A program made the translations under genes and the position numbers. From the NCBI GenBank assembly GCA_029251085.1, contig JAQXDZ010000065.1, forward strand, positions 91,428 through 155,427: a DNA stretch of 64,000 bases. Direction: 5' to 3'. Source of the stretch: Mariniblastus sp. (GTDB taxonomy: Bacteria; Planctomycetota; Planctomycetia; Pirellulales; Pirellulaceae). The notes under the pieces were generated by a model that searched no databases, was not told where the DNA came from, and worked only from the letters and a program-made list of their open reading frames with translations. This document shows positions 63,569-64,000 of this stretch, one piece after another (position 1 is the first letter of the stretch; every line of letters begins with the position of its first letter).

Positions 63569-64000
63569 ATGTTAGGCATTCAAAACAACGTTAGTGCTCT
63601 TAACGCACAACACAACTTAAGTCGTTCACAAAACAATCTTAATACTTCGATCGAACGACTTTCATCAGGTTTCAAAGTTAACCGTGGTGCCGATGGACCA
63701 GCGGCTTTGGTCATTTCTGAGAAGCAACGAGCACAGATCGCTGGTTTGAAAACTGCCATCGATAACACCGACAAAGCTGTCGCTGTTGTTCAAACTGCTG
63801 AAGGTGCTTTGACTGAAATCAACAGTCTTTTGGTGAAGGCTCGATCTTTATCAATCGACTCGGCAAACACCGGTGTTAACGATGCGGACGCACTTGCTGC
63901 GAACCAAGCTGAGATCGACAACGTGCTTGATACAATCAATCGTATCGCTGCAAACACTCAGTTCGGCGATTCAAACCTGCTTGATGGATCTTCAGGACTA
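63569..64000 (+). CDS. fliC: Flagellin, N-terminal part (3' end outside window)
   Basis: The 144 visible residues start GIQNNVSALNAQHNLSRSQ after the initiator, and continue with LSSGFKVNRGADGPAALVIS and a helical D0/D1 stretch ending NTQFGDSNLLDGSSG. This is the conserved flagellin N-terminal domain (LSSG-x-x-I/V-N-x-A-x-D-x-A). A GGAG ribosome site lies 10 bp upstream of the ATG. The gene runs off the window end in frame. Confidence 0.96.
   Translation, partial: MLGIQNNVSALNAQHNLSRSQNNLNTSIERLSSGFKVNRGADGPAALVISEKQRAQIAGLKTAIDNTDKAVAVVQTAEGALTEINSLLVKARSLSIDSANTGVNDADALAANQAEIDNVLDTINRIAANTQFGDSNLLDGSSGL

Overview
The window looks like chromosomal DNA of a planctomycete, probably Pirellulales-like. 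Several signs agree: a DUF1559 prepilin-type protein (FTLVELLVV ... LLPAVQQVREAARR), two giant secreted proteins that begin with the planctomycete LE(P/R)R-x-LLA export signature, ThuA-domain and CotH proteins, a PknB-type kinase with an extracellular-type sensor, and a flagellar system. I see no tRNA, rRNA, insertion sequence, prophage or CRISPR array.

Layout. 1-10.8 kb holds the tail of a ThuA protein, three alpha/beta hydrolases on the minus strand (a membrane Abhydrolase_9, a DPP-IV-like S9 peptidase and a membrane-anchored esterase), a cNMP-binding patatin phospholipase, a PAS-AraC regulator, a secreted EF-hand protein and an ankyrin protein. 11.3-21.5 kb holds two very large secreted subtilases bracketing a prolyl-4-hydroxylase-like 2OG-Fe(II) oxygenase. 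21.5-33.8 kb is a mixed block: beta-helix protein, PAP2 membrane enzyme, ThuA protein, CotH protein, a HEAT-repeat protein interrupted by an in-frame UGA, a Ser/Thr kinase and a fused transporter-like/spermidine synthase-like membrane protein. 34.0-39.7 kb is an operon of GspF-like membrane proteins and pseudopilin-like proteins ending in DUF1559. 39.7-64 kb is mostly motility: HDOD-GGDEF, motA with two motB-like genes, flgB-flgC-fliE-fliF-fliG-fliH-fliI-fliJ-motE-like-fliQ-fliR-flhB on the plus strand, fliK-flgD-flgE on the minus strand, a FixJ-like regulator, a receiver-less sigma-54 activator, a FlgN-like coiled-coil protein, two TPR proteins, a FlgM-like protein and the start of flagellin.

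The most interesting item is at 27523-28881 on the minus strand. Two open frames of 85 and 339 codons lie in the same frame, separated only by one UGA and 27 sense codons. The UGA sits in a glycine-rich stretch with a cysteine five residues on. Nineteen nucleotides after it the mRNA can fold into a hairpin with a 3-bp lower stem, one bulged U, a 5-bp upper stem and a GUU loop, the architecture of a bacterial SECIS element. I read this as a candidate selenoprotein of about 452 residues in a family I cannot name; a nonsense mutation is the main alternative.

In the motility region, sigma-54-type -24/-12 elements precede both fliK-flgD-flgE and flgM-fliC, which fits the nearby sigma-54 activator. 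A short GCGGG-WW-CCCGC palindrome lies upstream of both flgB and flgM. The flagellar cluster has no fliP, flhA, fliM or fliN in this window, and neither MotB-like protein shows a recognisable peptidoglycan-binding signature.
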